Below, one piece after another: positions 53,054 through 62,094 of a DNA stretch of 64,000 nt. How positions within the stretch are numbered: the first letter of the stretch is position 1; each line of letters opens with the position of its first letter. Under the pieces are notes generated by a model. That model was not told where the DNA came from. It was given only the letters and a program-made list of their open reading frames with translations, and made no database searches. The stretch is from Arthrobacter_M sp030063245 (GTDB lineage Bacteria > Actinomycetota > Actinomycetes > Actinomycetales > Micrococcaceae), in the NCBI RefSeq assembly GCF_051131705.1, contig NZ_CP180316.1, positions 186,001-250,000 of the forward strand, in the 5' to 3' direction. The position numbers were made by a program, and so were the translations under genes.

Positions 53054-54067
53054 ATGAAAAGCACCAGCAAGCAGGTCGTCGTCGTCACCGGCGCCAGTGG
53101 CGGAATCGGCCGGGCGACGGCTATTGGTTTTGCCAGGCGTGGAGCATCAGTGGCACTACTGGCCCGCGGAGGCGCGGGACTGGAGGGCGCGGCGAAGGAG
53201 GTTGAGTCGGCCGGGGGCCGCGCACTGACCATATCCGTGGATACCTCCGACCATGCGGCCCTGGATGCTGCGGCAACGCGGGTGGAGCAGGAGCTTGGTC
53301 CGATCGACATCTGGATCAACGTGGCCTTTACCTCCGTCTTCGCGCCCTTCACCGAGATTAAGCCCGAGGAGTTCAAACGCGTCACCGACGTCAGCTATCT
53401 GGGCTACGTGTATGGCACCATGATCGCGCTGAAGCGGATGAAACCGCGCAACCACGGCACCATAGTGCAGGTGGGATCCGCGCTCGCGTACCGCGGGATC
53501 CCGCTGCAATCCGCCTATTGCGGAGCGAAGCACGCCATTCAGGGATTCAATGAGTCGCTGCGCTGTGAACTGCTGCACGAGGGCAGCGGCGTTAGGAACA
53601 CCATGGTGCAGATGCCGGCGGTCAATACGCCGCAGTTCGGCTGGGTGCTGTCCCGGCTGCCCAAGAAAGCCCAGCCGGTCCCGCCGATCTACCAGCCGGA
53701 GGTTGCCGCCCGCGGCGTGCTGTACGCCGCGGACCATCCGCGCCGCCGCGAGTACTGGGTGGGCGGCAGCACGATGGCAACCCTGGCCGCCAACGCCATT
53801 GCCCCCGGACTGCTGGACCTGTACCTGGCGCGCACCGGCTTCAGTTCCCAGCAGACGCCGCAGGACCGGGATCCGGACCAGCCGGTGAATCTGTGGGAAC
53901 CGGCCGACGTCGACCACGACTTTGGCACGCACGGCACCTTCGACGGCCGGTCCAAGCCCCAAAGCAAGCAACTGTGGGCCTCACAGCATCACGGTCTGTT
54001 GGGGGCGACGGCGGCGGGTCTGCTGGCCGGGGGCGCCACACTGCTGGGCCGGCTGGTACGGCGATGA
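53054..54067 (+). CDS. SDR-family oxidoreductase with a C-terminal hydrophobic helix
   Basis: Short-chain dehydrogenase of 337 residues, longer than the usual 250. Cofactor motif VVTGASGGIGRATA is at the N-terminus, catalytic Tyr/Lys in SAYCGAKHAIQG, and Ser in VQVGSALAYRG. The last 30 residues contain GLLGATAAGLLAGGATLLGRL, probably a membrane anchor. AGAAGGAG lies before ATG 53054. The end overlaps the next gene (ATGA), so those two are translationally coupled. Substrate unknown. Confidence 0.9.
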   Translation: MKSTSKQVVVVTGASGGIGRATAIGFARRGASVALLARGGAGLEGAAKEVESAGGRALTISVDTSDHAALDAAATRVEQELGPIDIWINVAFTSVFAPFTEIKPEEFKRVTDVSYLGYVYGTMIALKRMKPRNHGTIVQVGSALAYRGIPLQSAYCGAKHAIQGFNESLRCELLHEGSGVRNTMVQMPAVNTPQFGWVLSRLPKKAQPVPPIYQPEVAARGVLYAADHPRRREYWVGGSTMATLAANAIAPGLLDLYLARTGFSSQQTPQDRDPDQPVNLWEPADVDHDFGTHGTFDGRSKPQSKQLWASQHHGLLGATAAGLLAGGATLLGRLVRR

Positions 54068-54444
54068 GGTGGCTGGAACCCGTCCGCGCCGGCTACGGAC
54101 TCTGTCAGCTGGTCTTTCCGGACGTCATCCCGGGTCTGCTGCTCCGGCACCGGCTCGACGACCGGGCAGCCGCGGTGGTTCGGGTGCTGGGCTTCAGACA
54201 CGTGCTGCAGGCACTCGTCGTCGGTCTGGCACCCCTCTCGCCGGCGCTGCACCGCTGCGGCGCGGTGGTGGACGGACTGCACTCGGCCAGCATGTTCGTG
54301 CTGGGGGCCGTGGATGCCCGGCGCCGGCCCGCGGCCCTGTCCGACGCCGTCGTCGCCGGTCTGTTCTTCGCCGCCGAACTGCGGTCCGAAAGAACGGACC
54401 GTGCGATGCCGGCGCATCCATCACGGCAGGGTCCGGTGACGTAA
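54064..54444 (+). CDS. Hypothetical membrane protein coupled to the SDR gene
   Basis: 126-residue protein with two or three weak hydrophobic helices (around 8-25, 40-62 and 95-108) and Arg-rich loops. ATG 54064 overlaps the SDR stop, which is the main support for the start. Convergent with marR. I do not recognise a family; a role with the SDR is suggested only by coupling. Confidence 0.65.
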   Translation: MRWLEPVRAGYGLCQLVFPDVIPGLLLRHRLDDRAAAVVRVLGFRHVLQALVVGLAPLSPALHRCGAVVDGLHSASMFVLGAVDARRRPAALSDAVVAGLFFAAELRSERTDRAMPAHPSRQGPVT

Positions 54445-54451
54445 TGGCTGC

Positions 54452-54997
54452 TCAGTCGCCGGCCCGAAGCGCGAACCGCCCATCCTCCGTACCGTCCTCT
54501 CCGGCGGAACGGGCAAAGGCATCCAGCGCTGCGGCCAGAGACGCGCGCGCCCGGGTCGGAAGCCGGCCGACGACGGCGGCAATGGCCGTCCGGCGGTGGT
54601 CCATGACCTGTTCCACCAACTGCCGGCCCCGGGCGCTGAGCACAAGCTTCAGGAACCGCCTGTCCTGCGGATCGTCGGCACGTTCGATCAGGCCGGCATT
54701 GACCAGACGCTCGCAGATCCGCGTGGCATTGGAGGGATGGACCCCAAGATCGGCCGCCACCGCCCCCAAATGCTGCGGGCCGTGCGTGGCAATGAGGACC
54801 AGCACCCGCAACTGCGGCGTCGTGACGACATCCTCCACCTCGGCCACTGACTGGGCGACTACGGCCAGCAGCACGCTGGCGGCGCGCATCACTGCCTCCA
54901 CCTGTCCCGCATCCACTGGATCTGCACCCACGGGACCTGCAGTGGGTAGGGGCTGCGCGGGCTGGGTGCCTTCTTCCGGCGGGTTTGAACCGTTCAC
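54452..54997 (-). CDS. MarR-family transcriptional regulator
   Basis: About 181 residues. The winged-helix domain (about 45-140 in this numbering) shows TTPQLRVLVLIATHGPQHLGAVAADLGVHPSNATRICERLVNAG followed by the wing DDPQDRRFLKLVLSARG. The N-terminal 35 residues are Pro/Gly/Ala-rich. The frame also reaches ATG 55045, but then the first codons would be the palindromic operator itself. GTG 54997 lies seven bases after GATACT (55005-55010), a leaderless arrangement, and I prefer it. It is divergent from the 55.1-kb gene across this operator. Confidence 0.88.
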   Translation of the reverse strand: MNGSNPPEEGTQPAQPLPTAGPVGADPVDAGQVEAVMRAASVLLAVVAQSVAEVEDVVTTPQLRVLVLIATHGPQHLGAVAADLGVHPSNATRICERLVNAGLIERADDPQDRRFLKLVLSARGRQLVEQVMDHRRTAIAAVVGRLPTRARASLAAALDAFARSAGEDGTEDGRFALRAGD

Positions 54998-55004
54998 ACC
55001 ATCG

Positions 55005-55044
55005 AGTATCCGTCCACCAATTGCGCAATTGCAATAATTGCGCA
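55005..55044. promoter_or_regulatory. marR divergent promoter/operator
   Basis: Two adjacent operator-like elements lie in the gap: the palindrome AATTGCGCAATT (55019-55030) and AATTGCGCAT (55036-55045). Together they form TGCGCAATT-N5-AATTGCGCA (55022-55044). The -10 box GATACT of marR (minus strand, 55010-55005) and a -35 of TTGCAA overlap the element. Confidence 0.7.
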
Positions 55045-55105
55045 TCCGCTGCTATTGCCGGCCGTATGTTCCGGCAACGGCGCATACGAAACGGAAGGTC
55101 AACCA

Positions 55106-55564
55106 ATGAAACAACCGAGCGCTACCGCGAAGGCCGTTTACGGCATCGACCGGATGGTCCGCAACGTCAAAACGGGGCGCTTTGAGCGTTCCCTCGCCGC
55201 CCTGACGGCGATCGGTTCCGTTGTCACCGCGGCGGAGATTTTCTTTGAACACGACAAGGCGAGTTTCGGCAACAAACTGATGTGGATCCCGGTGGCGCTT
55301 GGACCGGTCGGAGCTGCTGCCGGGATCGCAGGCGTCTTCAGCCAGCGGATGGCCAAGACGGCACTGCCCATTGCTTCGGCGGCGATCGTGGCCAATGGGC
55401 TGCAGGGAACGTATCTGCATGCCCGCGGCATCGCCCAAAAACCGGGGGGATTTTCCAATCTGCGCTACAACATGGAGATGGGGCCGCCGCTGCTGGCACC
55501 ATTGCTCGTAACTGTGGTAGGCGGTATGGGGCTGCTCGCGGCGGTTCTGCGGAGGGAAAAGTGA
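55106..55564 (+). CDS. Hypothetical four-helix membrane protein
   Basis: 152-residue protein with four hydrophobic segments (about 29-48, 60-80, 88-105, 127-148) and a short basic N-terminus. GGAAGG precedes ATG 55106. It ends in a GTGA overlap with the gluconate-dehydrogenase-subunit-3-like gene, then GMC: three genes in tight coupling. The protein may recruit the soluble oxidoreductase pair to the membrane. I do not recognise a family. Confidence 0.75.
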   Translation: MKQPSATAKAVYGIDRMVRNVKTGRFERSLAALTAIGSVVTAAEIFFEHDKASFGNKLMWIPVALGPVGAAAGIAGVFSQRMAKTALPIASAAIVANGLQGTYLHARGIAQKPGGFSNLRYNMEMGPPLLAPLLVTVVGGMGLLAAVLRREK

Positions 55565-56217
55565 CCGCGCTGCCGTTGCAACCGGCGTCCGGCGGAGGCC
55601 GGTTCCCAGGGTTCAGCACCGCCTCGCAGGCCAGACACTGGGACGAGGCGACCGCCGCCGTCGTGATCGCACGGTTGGGACTTCCGCAGGACCTGCGGTA
55701 CTTCACCCCGGTGGAGGAAGCCGCCGCCCGCGCCTTGTTTGATCAGCTCCTCGATCAGCGCGAGGATCCCCGGGTGCCGATCGTGAACATGGTGGACGCG
55801 CGGCTGGCTGAAGACCAAACCGACGGCTGGCACTATGACGGGATGAAGCCGGATGGGGAGTCCTGGCGCGCTTCACTGTCCGCACTTGATGAAGACGCTT
55901 TTTCCCGGCACGGCGTTTCCTTTTGTCAGGTCCACTGGGACGCTCAGACCGCCATCCTGACGAACATTCAGGACGCGGCTCAGTGGCATGAGTTCTCCGG
56001 CGCGCACATCTGGAGCCTGTGGACCCGCTACGCCTGCACGGCCTTTTATTCGCACCCGGCGGCGTGGGACGAAATCGGCTTCGCAGGGCCGGCCTATCCC
56101 CGCGGCTACAAGAACCTTGGGCTGGATTCACGTGAACCCTTTGAGGTTGCCGACGTGCGGCCGCAGCAGGATCCGTTGAGGCATCAATCCGCCCCCGGAG
56201 CGGAGGAGGAGGACTGA
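55561..56217 (+). CDS. Gluconate 2-dehydrogenase subunit 3-like protein
   Basis: 218-residue member of the Gluconate_2-dh3 family, a small partner of GMC-type membrane dehydrogenases. Conserved stretches are VEEAAARALFDQLLDQ and SHPAAWDEIGFAGPAYPRGYKN followed by LGLDSREPFEVADVRP near the C-terminus. No Tat or Sec signal is seen, unlike the classical periplasmic subunit. The start is GTG 55561 overlapping the previous stop. The stop shares one base with the GMC start (TGATG). Confidence 0.88.
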   Translation: MTALPLQPASGGGRFPGFSTASQARHWDEATAAVVIARLGLPQDLRYFTPVEEAAARALFDQLLDQREDPRVPIVNMVDARLAEDQTDGWHYDGMKPDGESWRASLSALDEDAFSRHGVSFCQVHWDAQTAILTNIQDAAQWHEFSGAHIWSLWTRYACTAFYSHPAAWDEIGFAGPAYPRGYKNLGLDSREPFEVADVRPQQDPLRHQSAPGAEEED

Positions 56218-57854
56218 TGGCGTCCGTACGCGACCGAAACGCCTCGGCCTGGCTGTTGCCCGCCGGCCCGGGTGGCAACCATGCGCTGCGCAATGACATG
56301 AGGCATTTCGAGGACGACGACGAGGTGGACATCGTGATCATCGGTTGTGGCGCCGGGGGCTCCACCCTGCTGCAGCGCCTGGCCCGCGTCGGCTGGCGCG
56401 CCGTCGCCCTGGATGCCGGTCCGTTTTGGGATCCGGAGAAGGACTGGGTCAGCGACGAAGCGGGCTCGCATCATCTGTACTGGACCGAACCCCGGGTCAT
56501 CTCGGGGAAAGATCCCGTGCCGCTGGGCTCCAATAACTCCGGCCGGGGAGTGGGTGGATCCATGGTGCACTATGCCGGCTACACCCCGCGTTTCCATCCC
56601 AGCGACTTCCGGACCCTGAGCCAGGACGGTGTTGGCGCCGACTGGCCGCTGGCATACCACGAACTGAAGCCGTTTTACGAGGACATCGAAGGCGAACTGC
56701 CGGTCGCCGGGGAGCGTTGGCCGTGGGGCGACCCCCATTCCTACCCGCACCGCCCGCATCCGGTGTCCGGCAACGGCGAGCTGTTCCTGCGCGGCGCGCT
56801 GGCCACTGGCATCACCGCCAAGGTAGGTCCGGTTGCCATCTCCAACGGGCGCTTCGGCAACCGGCCGCACTGCATCTACCGGGGATTCTGCCTGCAGGGC
56901 TGCAAGGTCAATGCCAAGGCATCGCCGCTGATCACGCACATACCGGACGCCATGGACCACGGCGCGGAGGTGCGTCCGGACTCGATGGTGACGCGCATCG
57001 CGGTCGACGATGCTACCGGGCGGGCAACCGGAGTGCACTACTTCCGCCACGGCCAGGAGCGCTTCCAGCGCGCCAGCATGGTCGCCGTCGCCGGTTACAG
57101 CATTGAAACGCCGAGGCTGCTGCTGAATTCGGTGTCGAAGCACTTCCCGGACGGACTGTGCAATAACTTCGACCAGGTGGGCCGGTACCTGATGGTGCAG
57201 GGGGCGCCGCAGACCGCCGGCCGGTTCGAGTCCGAGGTCCGAATGTGGAAGGCACCGCCGCCGGAAGTCAGTACTGAGCAGTTCTACGAAACGGACCCGA
57301 CCAAGCCCTACAAGCGCGGATTCTCGATCCAGACCGTCTCCCCGCTGCCGATCACCTGGGCCGAGCACGTGACCGCGCAGGGACACTGGGGCGCCGGACT
57401 GCGCAAATACATGAGTGACTATGTGCACTGGGCCTGTCTGGGAGCCTTATGCGAATTCCTGCCGCTGGCCGGCAACCGGGTCACGCTTTCGGACGAAAAG
57501 GACCGCCGCGGTATGCCGGTGGCCAATTTCAGTTATTCCCAGTGTGAGAACGACGGTCAGCTGATGAAGGCCGCGCAATCGGCGATGGAGAAGATCCTGC
57601 ATGCCGCCGGCGCCGACGAGGTCATCACCATCCAGCGGTACGCGCACCTGGTGGGCGGAGCGCGGATGGCCTCCGGCGAAAGATACGGGGTGGTGGACGC
57701 CGACTGCCGCTCGTTCGCGGTGCCGAACCTGCTCATCACCGACGGCAGCGTGCTTCCCACCCAGGGCAGTGCAAACCCGGCGCTGACCATCATGGCGCTG
57801 ACTGCCCGTGCCGCGGAAAAGCTGATTGCCAGAACACCTCAGCGGAGCCGCTGA
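56217..57854 (+). CDS. GMC-family oxidoreductase
   Basis: 545-residue FAD-dependent alcohol/sugar oxidoreductase. The dinucleotide-binding motif DIVIIGCGAGGSTLLQRLA starts near residue 41. The GMC C-terminal region contains GGARMASGERYGVVDADCR and LLITDGSVLPTQGSANPALTIMALTARAAE. No export signal. It is translationally coupled to the subunit-3-like gene, so the two probably form one dehydrogenase of an unknown sugar, polyol or sugar acid with electrons passed to a quinone or another carrier. Confidence 0.92.
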   Translation: MASVRDRNASAWLLPAGPGGNHALRNDMRHFEDDDEVDIVIIGCGAGGSTLLQRLARVGWRAVALDAGPFWDPEKDWVSDEAGSHHLYWTEPRVISGKDPVPLGSNNSGRGVGGSMVHYAGYTPRFHPSDFRTLSQDGVGADWPLAYHELKPFYEDIEGELPVAGERWPWGDPHSYPHRPHPVSGNGELFLRGALATGITAKVGPVAISNGRFGNRPHCIYRGFCLQGCKVNAKASPLITHIPDAMDHGAEVRPDSMVTRIAVDDATGRATGVHYFRHGQERFQRASMVAVAGYSIETPRLLLNSVSKHFPDGLCNNFDQVGRYLMVQGAPQTAGRFESEVRMWKAPPPEVSTEQFYETDPTKPYKRGFSIQTVSPLPITWAEHVTAQGHWGAGLRKYMSDYVHWACLGALCEFLPLAGNRVTLSDEKDRRGMPVANFSYSQCENDGQLMKAAQSAMEKILHAAGADEVITIQRYAHLVGGARMASGERYGVVDADCRSFAVPNLLITDGSVLPTQGSANPALTIMALTARAAEKLIARTPQRSR

Positions 57855-57932
57855 AACCCATGCCCCTGCCGAAAGAGTTGTCCAAGAATAACTGGGCAGG
57901 AATAGTTGAGAACCGATGAAGGAGGAAACAAA

Positions 57933-59726
57933 ATGGCAAAAGAACTGGTTGCAGACTACCTGTTGAACCGTCTGCGGGAGTGGGACGTGGACAAGGTCTT
58001 CGCGTTTCCCGGTGACGGGATTAATGGGATTGTCGCCGCGTTTGGCCGGGCTGAAAACCAGCCCAAGTTTGTGCAGGCCCGGCATGAGGAAATGGCCGCC
58101 TTCGAAGCTGTCGGTTATGCGAAGTTCACCGGCCGGGTGGGAGTCTGCATGGCCACCTCGGGCCCAGGCGCGATCCACCTGCTCAACGGACTCTACGACG
58201 CCAAATTGGATCACGTTCCGGTGGTCGCCATTGTCGGGCAGACGGCACAGAGCGCGATGGGGGGTTCATACCAGCAGGAAGTGGATCTGCTCACCCTTTA
58301 CAAGGACGTCGCCAGCGATTACGTCCAGATGGTCACGGTACCCGAGCAGCTGCCCAACGTGCTGGACCGCGCCATCCGGATCGCCACGGCCAACCGCACC
58401 GTGACCGCCATCATCATTCCTTCGGATGTGCAGGAACTGGAGTATTCGGCACCGACGCACGCATTCAAAATGGTCCCCTCAAGCGTAGGGATCGTGTGGC
58501 CGACCGTTTCCCCCGATGACGCCGCAGTCCGGAAGGCCGCGGCACTGCTCAACGGCGGCACGAAGGTGGCCATGTTGATCGGGCATGGCGCACGGGAGGC
58601 GCGGAAGGAAGTGGAACAGGTTGCCGAACTCCTCGGCGCCGGCGTTGCCAAAGCACTGCTCGGCAAGGATTCCGTGTCCGACGAGCAGCCCTACGTGACC
58701 GGCTCCATCGGATTGTTGGGAACACGGCCCAGCTACGAGATGATGATGGCTTGTGACACGTTGCTGACCGTCGGCTCGAGCTTTCCGTACACCCAGTTCA
58801 TGCCTGAATCCGGGCAGGCCCGCGGCGTCCAGATCGACCTGGACCCTAAAATGATCGGCATGCGGTACCCGTATGAACTGAACATCGTGGGCGACGCCGC
58901 GGCCACGTTGCGCGCGCTGATACCGCTGCTGGAACGCAAGGAAGACCGCGGCTGGCGGGAAACAATAGAATCGAATGTGGCCCGCTGGTGGGAGACCATG
59001 AGCGACGAGGCCATGGTGGATGCTGATCCAATCAACCCGCAGCGGCTGTTCCACGAACTGTCCCCGCTGCTCCCGGACAACGCGATGGTGACGGCGGATT
59101 CAGGATCTTCGGCGGACTGGTACGCCCGGCAGCTCAAATTCCGTGGCGCCATGCGCGGCTCGCTTTCCGGGAACCTGGCGACCATGGGTCCTGGCGTCCC
59201 CTACGCCATTGGAGCCAAGTTCGGCTGCCCGGAGCGGCCGGCCATCGCCTTCGTAGGCGACGGCGCCATGCAGATGAACGGGTTGGCAGAGCTGATCACC
59301 ATCAAGCGCTACTGGCAGGAATGGTCGGACCCCCGCCTGATCGTTGCAGTGCTGCACAACAATGACCTCAACCAGGTCACCTGGGAACTTCGGGCAATGG
59401 GTGGCAGCCCGAAGTTCACCGAATCCCAATCGCTGCCGGACGTCGACTACGCCGCCTTCGCGCAAAGCCTCGGACTGCAGGGAATCGTGGTTACGTCGCC
59501 CGACGCGGTTGCCGGCGCGTGGGCCAAGGCCCTCGCCGCGGACCGGCCGACGGTCCTTGACTTCCACGTTGACCCCGACGTCCCGCCGATCCCGCCGCAC
59601 GCAACGTTCGCCGAGGCCAAGGCCTCTGCCAAGGCGATGCTCAGCGGCGATCCGGATGCCTGGGGAATCGTCAAGGAAGGCGTCAAAACCAAGCTGCAGG
59701 AATTCCTGCCGCACAAGGAGGGCTAA
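57933..59726 (+). CDS. Thiamine-pyrophosphate enzyme, pyruvate-oxidase-like
   Basis: 597-residue TPP enzyme of the PoxB/acetolactate-synthase superfamily. The catalytic Glu is in QARHEEMAAFEAVGYAKFTGR, and the TPP/Mg motif is GDGAMQMNG...NN (HNNDLNQVTWEL). The central domain has a nucleotide-fold TVSPDDAAVRKAA region, consistent with FAD binding. It could decarboxylate pyruvate or another 2-oxo acid. AAGGAGGAAAC is a strong ribosome site at ATG 57933. It is one base from the enolase-superfamily gene. Confidence 0.9.
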   Translation: MAKELVADYLLNRLREWDVDKVFAFPGDGINGIVAAFGRAENQPKFVQARHEEMAAFEAVGYAKFTGRVGVCMATSGPGAIHLLNGLYDAKLDHVPVVAIVGQTAQSAMGGSYQQEVDLLTLYKDVASDYVQMVTVPEQLPNVLDRAIRIATANRTVTAIIIPSDVQELEYSAPTHAFKMVPSSVGIVWPTVSPDDAAVRKAAALLNGGTKVAMLIGHGAREARKEVEQVAELLGAGVAKALLGKDSVSDEQPYVTGSIGLLGTRPSYEMMMACDTLLTVGSSFPYTQFMPESGQARGVQIDLDPKMIGMRYPYELNIVGDAAATLRALIPLLERKEDRGWRETIESNVARWWETMSDEAMVDADPINPQRLFHELSPLLPDNAMVTADSGSSADWYARQLKFRGAMRGSLSGNLATMGPGVPYAIGAKFGCPERPAIAFVGDGAMQMNGLAELITIKRYWQEWSDPRLIVAVLHNNDLNQVTWELRAMGGSPKFTESQSLPDVDYAAFAQSLGLQGIVVTSPDAVAGAWAKALAADRPTVLDFHVDPDVPPIPPHATFAEAKASAKAMLSGDPDAWGIVKEGVKTKLQEFLPHKEG

Positions 59727-59727
59727 C

Positions 59728-60849
59728 ATGGCCACCGGCGCAGCGGGGGCCGATCCCGCCATCACCGGGCTCGAGGCGGCGGTCTACGAGGTGCCAACCG
59801 ACGCCCCGGAGGCCGATGGCACCTTTGCCTGGGATTCCACCACCGTTGTCCTGGTCCGGGTCCAGGCAGGCGGCTGTGAGGGGTTGGGCTGGACATATGC
59901 CCCGGCCGGATGCGCCCAGCTGATCACCGGACTGCTGGCGCCCGCGGTAACGGGCCGGGCCGCCTTGGACACCGGTGCCTGTGCCCTTGCCATGCTGCAG
60001 GCAGTGCGCAACGCAAACCGTTCAGGCGCTGTCGGCTACGCGATTTCCGCCGTCGACTGCGCCTTGTGGGACCTGAAGGCCCGGCTCCTGGACGTACCGC
60101 TGCATCGGCTGCTCGGAGCCGTCCGCGATCGGGTCGACATCTATGGAAGCGGCGGGTTTACCAGCTATTCCAGTGCCCAGTTGGAACAGCAGCTTTCCGG
60201 TTGGGTGGAACGGGAGAACATTCCGCGGGTGAAAATCAAGATCGGACAGGACCGCGGGACCAACATCTTCAGGGACCGCGAGCGGATGCGCCAGACCCGG
60301 CACATCATAGGCGACGACGTTGAGCTGTTCGTCGATGCCAACGGCGCCTATACAGCCAAACAAGCTATCCGGCTGCTGCTATCCACACCCGAGCTGGGTG
60401 TGGTGTGGTTTGAGGAGCCGGTATCCTCGGATGATCTTGCCGGGCTGCGGCACGTCCGTGCAGTGGTCAGCGCGGACGTGACCGCCGGGGAATACGGCAC
60501 CGATCTGTACTACTTCCTGCGGATGTGCCAGGCGGAGGCGGTCGATTGTCTGCAGCTGGATGTCTCGCGCTGCGGCGGCATCACCGAATGGCAGCGGATC
60601 GCCGCGCTCGCGGCCGCGCACGGGCTGCAGGTGTCCGGCCATTGTGCCCCGCATCTGAGCGTCCACGTGGCCGCCGCAACCCAGAATTTCCGGCATCTGG
60701 AGTGGTTCCACGATCATGTCCGGATCGAACGGATGTTTTTCGACGGCACCTTGGATGCGCAGGGTGGCGCGCTCGTCCCGGACAGTGCGGCCCCGGGCAA
60801 CGGCCTGACCCTGCGGACGGCCGATATCGCAGACTTCCGGACGCGGTGA
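59728..60849 (+). CDS. Enolase-superfamily enzyme (mandelate racemase / sugar-acid dehydratase-like)
   Basis: 373-residue protein with N-terminal capping domain and TIM barrel. General-base Lys pair is in VKIKIGQD. Metal ligands are Asp in LFVDANGAY, Glu in WFEEPVSSDD and Glu in TAGEYG. A His is in VSGHCAPH. Members abstract a proton next to a carboxylate: racemases, muconate cycloisomerase or aldonate dehydratase. ATG 59728 follows AAGGAGGG and is one base after the TPP gene stop. Substrate unknown; a sugar acid fits the neighbours. Confidence 0.9.
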   Translation: MATGAAGADPAITGLEAAVYEVPTDAPEADGTFAWDSTTVVLVRVQAGGCEGLGWTYAPAGCAQLITGLLAPAVTGRAALDTGACALAMLQAVRNANRSGAVGYAISAVDCALWDLKARLLDVPLHRLLGAVRDRVDIYGSGGFTSYSSAQLEQQLSGWVERENIPRVKIKIGQDRGTNIFRDRERMRQTRHIIGDDVELFVDANGAYTAKQAIRLLLSTPELGVVWFEEPVSSDDLAGLRHVRAVVSADVTAGEYGTDLYYFLRMCQAEAVDCLQLDVSRCGGITEWQRIAALAAAHGLQVSGHCAPHLSVHVAAATQNFRHLEWFHDHVRIERMFFDGTLDAQGGALVPDSAAPGNGLTLRTADIADFRTR

Positions 60850-60961
60850 ATCAGCGGGCGGGCCGGATCAGCGGGCGGATGAATTGGAAACGGAACAGGC
60901 CTAATCTGAGACAACGGCGCGGTTCGGCTGTAGGACAACAAGGCTTAGGAAGAGGGCCCAA

Positions 60962-62026
60962 ATGGGCAATGGACAGGAAGCTCAACATAATATTGCGCGG
61001 CAGCTGGCCATCCTGGAGGTGATCGCACAGGCGGACGGTGCCGACCCCGGCACTATTGCTGGGCGGCTGCGGGAGGCCTTTGCCCGGCGTGGCGCCCCAC
61101 CGGCACCGGACATCTGGCTGGCGATGGTGTCGCGGGACGCCTCCGTGGGTACCGCCTACATCGTGAGCCGCGAGGCGATGCTGGAGGCGGAGCGCAGGAT
61201 CGCTGATTCGCGTCCAGCCGGAAGCCCCGTTTCCGTGCCTGCGATGACGGGAACGGCGGAAACGCAGCCGGCCGTCCGCAGGATCGTGATTCCTTCCCTG
61301 TTGGAGGACCAGAGTCCACGACTGCAGGGCTATCTGGCAACCCCGTCCGGGGACGGACCATGGCCGGCCGTGGTGATGCTGCACGAGGCGTTCGCCATCG
61401 ATGACGTCATGCTGCGGCAGGTGGCACGAATGGCAGCCGCGGGCTATCTGGTGTTGATGCCGGATCTGTTCAGCGCCGGCGGCCCCCGGCGTTGCCTCAG
61501 CGCGACCTTCCGGGCGCTGAGATCCGGGCGCGGCAGGGCGTTTGCGGATATTGAAGCCGCCCGCAGAGTGCTGCTGGACCGCTCGGACTGCACCGGCACC
61601 GTCGGCGTCCTCGGTTTCTGCATGGGCGGCGGGTTCGCGCTGGTCTCGGCGTCGCGCGGGTTCGGCGCCGCGTCGGTCAATTATGGAGCGATTCCCAAGG
61701 ATGTTGCAGAGGTGCTGGAAGGCGCCTGCCCGGTGGTGGCCAGCTACGGCGGAAAGGACCGCGTGCTGGCTGGCTCCGTTCCGAGGCTGGAGGCCGCTCT
61801 GACCGCCCGCTCGATCACCCATGACGTTAAAACATATCCGGGGGCGGGACACAGCTTTCTCAACGATGCCCCCTCCGGCCCGGGGCTGCTGCAGCCGGTG
61901 CTCAAGCTGGTGCTGGGCGCGGGACCGGATCCCGAAGCCGCGGCCGACGCCTGGCAGCGGATTGAGGAATTTTTCCGCCTGCATCTGGGGCCAGCACGGT
62001 CCGCAGCTCAGACGGCCCATGACTGA
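60962..62026 (+). CDS. Dienelactone-hydrolase-family protein with an N-terminal extension
   Basis: 354 residues. The alpha/beta-hydrolase core (about 95-335) has the DLH nucleophile GFCMGGGFAL, Asp in SYGGKDRV and His in YPGAGHSFLNDA. The first 85 residues are an unassigned helical region (QLAILEVIAQADGADPGTIAGRLREAF), which resembles a small winged-helix fold. ATG 60962 follows AGGAAGAG. Position after the enolase-superfamily gene suggests a lactone or ester intermediate. Confidence 0.87.
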   Translation: MGNGQEAQHNIARQLAILEVIAQADGADPGTIAGRLREAFARRGAPPAPDIWLAMVSRDASVGTAYIVSREAMLEAERRIADSRPAGSPVSVPAMTGTAETQPAVRRIVIPSLLEDQSPRLQGYLATPSGDGPWPAVVMLHEAFAIDDVMLRQVARMAAAGYLVLMPDLFSAGGPRRCLSATFRALRSGRGRAFADIEAARRVLLDRSDCTGTVGVLGFCMGGGFALVSASRGFGAASVNYGAIPKDVAEVLEGACPVVASYGGKDRVLAGSVPRLEAALTARSITHDVKTYPGAGHSFLNDAPSGPGLLQPVLKLVLGAGPDPEAAADAWQRIEEFFRLHLGPARSAAQTAHD

Positions 62027-62094
62027 AGCGCCGGTGCTGCATTCCGGCCGCCCGCTCTCGGCGCCCGTCCGGGTGCTGCTGCCATACTGGACCG

